In this document: in pieces, positions 37,369 through 40,281 of the stretch
Numbering within the stretch: the first letter of the stretch is position 1
Layout of the letters: each line of letters opens with the position of its first letter
Source of the DNA: Streptomyces griseicoloratus
GTDB lineage: Bacteria; Actinomycetota; Actinomycetes; Streptomycetales; Streptomycetaceae
DNA length: 40,281 nucleotides
Assembly: GCF_014534645.1 (NCBI RefSeq)
Contig: NZ_JACVQF010000167.1
Coordinates: 1 to 40,281, forward strand
Direction of reading: 5' to 3'
The notes under the pieces: generated by a model
The model's input: only the letters and a program-made list of their open reading frames with translations
Told to the model about the DNA's origin: nothing
Databases searched by the model: none
Program-made: the position numbers and the translations under genes

Positions 37369-38144
37369 CAGGGCTCCCGGTGGACCTTGGTGTTCGACGC
37401 CTGGGCGCGGGGGCGGACCACCAGGAGGTCGATGTTGACGTGGGCGGGGCGGGTGACCGCCCAGGTGATCGTGTCGGCCACGTCGTCGGCGGTCAGGGGC
37501 TCGGCCACGCCCTGGTAGACCTTGGCCGCCTTCTCCGCGTCGCCGCCGAAGCGGGTCAGGGCGAACTCGTCGGTCTTGACCATGCCGGGCGCGACCTCGA
37601 CGACGCGGACCGGGCGGCCGACGATCTCCAGCCGGAGGGTCTCGGCGAGGACGTGCGCGCCGTGCTTGGCGGCGACGTAGCCCGCGCCGCCCTCGTAGGT
37701 GCCGTGTCCGGCCGTCGAGGAGACGACGACGACCGTGCCGTCGCCGCTCGCCTCCAGCTTGGGCAGCAGGGCCTGGGTGAGGTTGAGGGTGCCGATGACG
37801 TTCGTCTCGTACATGCGGCGCCAGTCGTCCGGGTCGCCGGTGGCCACCGGGTCGGCACCGAGTGCGCCGCCCGCGTTGTTGACGAGGACGCCGATCGTCC
37901 TGAAGGCCGTCGCGAACTCGTCGACCGCCGCCCGGTCGGTGACGTCCAGCGGGTACGCCGTCGCCGAGTGGCCGGCCGCCTGGATCTCCTCGGCGATCGC
38001 CTCGATGCGGTCCTTGCGCCGCGCAGTCAGGACGACGCGGTACCCGGCAGCGGCCAGCCGGCGGGCCGTGGCGGCACCGATGCCGCTGCTCGCGCCCGTG
38101 ACGACGGCGATGCGGGAGGCGGCGGGCGGTGTGGCGGTGGCCAT
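37368..38144 (-). CDS. Short-chain dehydrogenase/reductase
   Basis: A 258-residue classical SDR. The TGASSGIG cofactor motif is near 16-23, NNAGG near 91, Ser in VVVVSST near 142, and YVAAKHG near 160 as catalytic Tyr-x3-Lys. The residue after beta2 (LTARRKDR) favours NADP(H). The substrate is unknown; this subgroup includes serine and 3-hydroxy acid dehydrogenases (YdfG type). GGAG lies about seven bases before ATG 38144. It is downstream of the ynfA-like gene (44-base gap) and overlaps the 48-residue membrane protein gene, so three genes form one operon. Confidence 0.92.
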   Translation of the reverse strand: MATATPPAASRIAVVTGASSGIGAATARRLAAAGYRVVLTARRKDRIEAIAEEIQAAGHSATAYPLDVTDRAAVDEFATAFRTIGVLVNNAGGALGADPVATGDPDDWRRMYETNVIGTLNLTQALLPKLEASGDGTVVVVSSTAGHGTYEGGAGYVAAKHGAHVLAETLRLEIVGRPVRVVEVAPGMVKTDEFALTRFGGDAEKAAKVYQGVAEPLTADDVADTITWAVTRPAHVNIDLLVVRPRAQASNTKVHREP

Positions 38145-38188
38145 GGGCTGCTCCAGGTTCGTACGGTCGGTCGCCCGCCCAGCGTAAG

Positions 38189-38527
38189 TCAGCCGCCGTT
38201 GCGCGGTGCCCACATGATCACGGCCATCCCGGCCAGGCAGACCAGCGCGCCCGCGATGTCCCAGCGGTCGGGGCGGTAGCCGTCGGCGACCACGCCCCAC
38301 AGAATCGAACCGGCGACGAAGATCCCGCCGTACGCGGCGAGGATCCGGCCGAAGTGGGCGTCGGGCTGGAAGGTGGCGACGAAGCCGTAGGCGCCGAGCG
38401 CGAGGACTCCGCCGAGGGACCACAGCCAGCCGCGCTGCTCGCGCACGCCCTGCCAGACCAGCCAGGCGCCGCCGATCTCGAACAGGGCGGCGACGGCGAA
38501 CAGGGCGGCGGAGCGCAGGACGGACAT
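38189..38527 (-). CDS. YnfA-family (UPF0060) small membrane protein
   Basis: A 112-residue protein with four membrane helices ([66 protein letters not shown]). The conserved [10 protein letters not shown] and AAYGG(I/V)FV blocks identify the UPF0060/YnfA family, thought to resemble small multidrug-resistance efflux proteins. It is the first gene of the SDR operon and divergent from a MarR-type regulator, a pairing that suggests regulated efflux. I see no clear Shine-Dalgarno. Confidence 0.9.
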   Translation of the reverse strand: MSVLRSAALFAVAALFEIGGAWLVWQGVREQRGWLWSLGGVLALGAYGFVATFQPDAHFGRILAAYGGIFVAGSILWGVVADGYRPDRWDIAGALVCLAGMAVIMWAPRNGG

Positions 38528-38636
38528 GCGGGCAGCTTCGCATGCCGCCTCCCTACGCCGTGGGCGTGCCCCTGTCACCTGATGGAGGGCGCTCGGGGCC
38601 GGAGCCGCGGGGGATACATCCGTACGACGGTGACGC

Positions 38637-38709
38637 GGCGACCGGTGGGCTCGGAGAAACCGGCGAGCGGCAGGCGTGCAGGAACCGGCGACCGGTGGGC
38701 GCGGAGACA
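38637..38709. repeat. Imperfect direct repeat in the ynfA/MarR divergent region
   Basis: Two 23-base copies (38637-38659 and 38687-38709) differ at two positions and start 50 bases apart, about five helical turns. Each contains GACCGGTGGGC. The second copy ends 13 bases before the MarR start codon. Possible binding sites on the same face of DNA for the divergent regulator. Confidence 0.5.
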
Positions 38710-38722
38710 AGGGGTGCGCGGC

Positions 38723-39208
38723 ATGGGCGGGACGGCGCGGGAGCGGTTGCTGGAGGAGCTGTCCATCGTCTCCCGGCGCTCCATGGCCTCGTACGCCCTC
38801 CTCAACCAGGCCGCCGCCGACCACCTGGGCCTGCACCCCACCGATCTGCAGTGCCTGAACCTGCTCACGCTGGAGGGCGGCCCGGTGACGACGGGCCGGG
38901 TCGCCGAGCTGACGGGGCTGACGACCGGGTCGGCGACGCGGCTGGTGGACCGGCTGGAGCGGGCGGGGTACGTCGTGCGGAAGCGGGACGCGGCCGACCG
39001 GCGGCGGGTGCTGGTGGCGACGGTGCCGGAGCGGATCACCGAGTTCCGGCGGTTGTGGGACGGGCTGGGCGGCGGCTGGGTGGCCCTCTTCGAGGATCTG
39101 GACGACTCCCAGCTCCGCCTGCTCATCGACCACATGCGGCGTGCGGCCGAGTTCGGCGCGAGCCAGGTGGAGCGGCTGCGGGCCGGGGAACCCCGGGGCG
39201 TGTCCTAG
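38723..39208 (+). CDS. MarR-family transcriptional regulator
   Basis: A 161-residue MarR protein. The dimerization helix is [20 protein letters not shown] and the HTH is [20 protein letters not shown], then [20 protein letters not shown]. The wing [13 protein letters not shown] (R-D-x2-D-R-R-type) and C-terminal helices follow. ATG 38723 has AAGGGG about eight bases upstream. It lies between the divergent ynfA operon and the downstream flavin oxidoreductase gene, whose promoter carries a dyad suitable for a MarR dimer; it may control one or both. Ligand unknown. Confidence 0.9.
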   Translation: MGGTARERLLEELSIVSRRSMASYALLNQAAADHLGLHPTDLQCLNLLTLEGGPVTTGRVAELTGLTTGSATRLVDRLERAGYVVRKRDAADRRRVLVATVPERITEFRRLWDGLGGGWVALFEDLDDSQLRLLIDHMRRAAEFGASQVERLRAGEPRGVS

Positions 39209-39254
39209 GGGGAGTCCTGCCGGAATAACCTCCGCGGGCGGACCGTTCCAGGGC

Positions 39255-39272
39255 TATAGTTGAACGGTCAAC
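39255..39272 (+). promoter_or_regulatory. Promoter -10 with overlapping operator of the flavin oxidoreductase gene
   Basis: TATAGT (39255-39260) is a good -10, and the dyad GTTGA-ACGG-TCAAC (39259-39272) overlaps it and the transcription start. The start would be near 39267, about 26 bases before the ATG, leaving room for the GGAGG Shine-Dalgarno (39279-39283). The neighbouring MarR protein is the obvious candidate binder. Confidence 0.65.
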
Positions 39273-39292
39273 AACTTGGAGGTTGAGCGACC

Positions 39293-40281
39293 ATGCAGTT
39301 CGGCATCTTCACCGTCGGCGACGTCACGCCGGACCCGACCACGGGCCGTACGCCGACCGAACGTGAGCGCATCAAGGCCATGGTCGCCATCGCGCTGAAG
39401 GCCGAGGAGGTCGGCCTCGACGTCTTCGCGACCGGCGAGCACCACAACCCGCCGTTCGTGCCCTCGTCGCCGACCACGATGCTCGGCTACATCGCGGCCC
39501 GGACCGAGCGGCTGATCCTGTCCACGTCCACCACCCTCATCACCACGAACGACCCGGTGAAGATCGCCGAGGACTTCGCGATGCTCCAGCACCTGGCCGA
39601 CGGCCGCATGGACCTGATGATGGGACGCGGCAACACCGGCCCGGTCTACCCCTGGTTCGGCCAGGACATCCGGCAGGGCATCAACCTCGCCGTCGAGAAC
39701 TACGCCCTGCTGCACCGCCTGTGGCGCGAGGACGTCGTCGACTGGGAGGGCAAGTTCCGCACCCCCCTGCAGGGCTTCACCTCCACGCCGCGCCCGCTGG
39801 ACGGCGTGCCGCCCTTCGTCTGGCACGGCTCGATCCGCTCCCCCGAGATAGCGGAACAGGCCGCGTACTACGGCGACGGCTTCTTCCACAACAACATCTT
39901 CTGGCCGGCCGACCACACCAAGCGGATGGTCGAGCTGTACCGGACCCGGTACGCCCACTACGGGCACGGCACGCCCGAGCAGGCCATCGTCGGCCTCGGC
40001 GGGCAGGTGTTCATGCGGAAGAACTCGCAGGACGCCGTGCGCGAGTTCCGGCCGTACTTCGACGTGGCGCCGGTCTACGGGCACGGCCCGTCGCTGGAGG
40101 ACTTCACGGAGCAGACGCCGCTGACCGTCGGCTCGCCGCAGCAGGTGATCGAGAAGACCCTGTCGTTCCGCGAGTACGCCGGTGACTACCAGCGCCAGCT
40201 GTTCCTGATGGACCACGCCGGGCTGCCGCTGAAGACCGTGCTGGAGCAGCTCGACCTGCTCGGCGAGGAGGTCGTGCCGGT
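39293..40281 (+). CDS. LLM-class flavin-dependent oxidoreductase, cut by the window end
   Basis: At least 329 residues, the stop lying beyond the window. It is a luciferase-like TIM-barrel monooxygenase: MQFGIFTVGDVTPDPTTGRT, FATGEHHNPPFVPSSPTTML, TSTTLITTNDPVKIAEDFAML, LADGRMDLMMGRGNTGPVYP, and VWHGSIRSPEIAEQAAYYGDG. It is similar to the CE1758-type FMN-dependent group, which in relatives is followed by an FMN reductase gene. The substrate is unknown. GGAGG lies about ten bases before ATG 39293. It follows a MarR gene (84-base gap) and has its own promoter with an operator-like dyad. No frameshift is seen in the part present. Confidence 0.9.
   Translation, partial: MQFGIFTVGDVTPDPTTGRTPTERERIKAMVAIALKAEEVGLDVFATGEHHNPPFVPSSPTTMLGYIAARTERLILSTSTTLITTNDPVKIAEDFAMLQHLADGRMDLMMGRGNTGPVYPWFGQDIRQGINLAVENYALLHRLWREDVVDWEGKFRTPLQGFTSTPRPLDGVPPFVWHGSIRSPEIAEQAAYYGDGFFHNNIFWPADHTKRMVELYRTRYAHYGHGTPEQAIVGLGGQVFMRKNSQDAVREFRPYFDVAPVYGHGPSLEDFTEQTPLTVGSPQQVIEKTLSFREYAGDYQRQLFLMDHAGLPLKTVLEQLDLLGEEVVP

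Overview
The window is high-GC (about 70% or more) actinobacterial DNA. Gene content and order identify it as a Streptomyces chromosome core region: bldN with its anti-sigma gene rsbN, the BldD-target regulator bdtA, the rex-hemA-hemC-hemD operon with a Rex operator, then hemB, and an argS/lysS pair. I see no rRNA, tRNA, CRISPR array, prophage or plasmid genes. All identifications come from reading motifs; no database was searched.

Layout. Positions 1-4203 hold a HAD phosphatase, an MFS transporter, an AcuC-like deacetylase and a phosphatase-like protein. Positions 4258-18968 hold the conserved developmental and tetrapyrrole block: bdtA, the 32-residue ribosomal protein bS22, an epimerase-like protein, an acyltransferase, then on the minus strand rsbN, bldN and a SerB-like HAD, then on the plus strand glutaredoxin and rex-hemA-hemC-hemD, a hypothetical gene, a divergent MarR gene, and hemB. 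Much of this order is also known around M. tuberculosis Rv0500A-Rv0512. Positions 19024-26119 are enriched in envelope genes: a DUF4232 lipoprotein, three separate HTH proteins each with one membrane helix and an extracytoplasmic domain, and a secreted peptidoglycan-binding protein, with an aminotransferase and an arylamine N-acetyltransferase between them. Positions 26188-31707 carry argS and class I lysS, separated by a TnpB-related RuvC-type gene with a G-run-rich start and a strong hairpin at its stop codon. Positions 31759-35021 carry a DUF2637 membrane protein and two DUF3558 lipoproteins. Positions 35236-40281 carry rtcB, a protein tyrosine phosphatase, a YnfA-SDR-small membrane protein operon, a divergent MarR gene and a flavin-dependent oxidoreductase cut off by the window end.

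How the genes work together. Rex senses NADH/NAD+ and controls its own operon, linking redox state to heme synthesis; HemA, HemC, HemD and HemB carry glutamyl-tRNA through to uroporphyrinogen III. BldN is the developmental sigma factor for aerial-hyphae surface proteins, held by RsbN; bdtA is another developmental regulator. The envelope cluster looks like a set of one-component membrane regulators that could sense the cell wall directly. The most unusual items are the TnpB-related gene with its 3' hairpin between argS and lysS, the paired HTH-membrane-wall-domain proteins, a SoxR/MerR-geometry promoter in front of a leaderless MarR gene, a repeat family found once between genes and once in frame inside a gene, and a 48-residue membrane protein coupled to an SDR gene.
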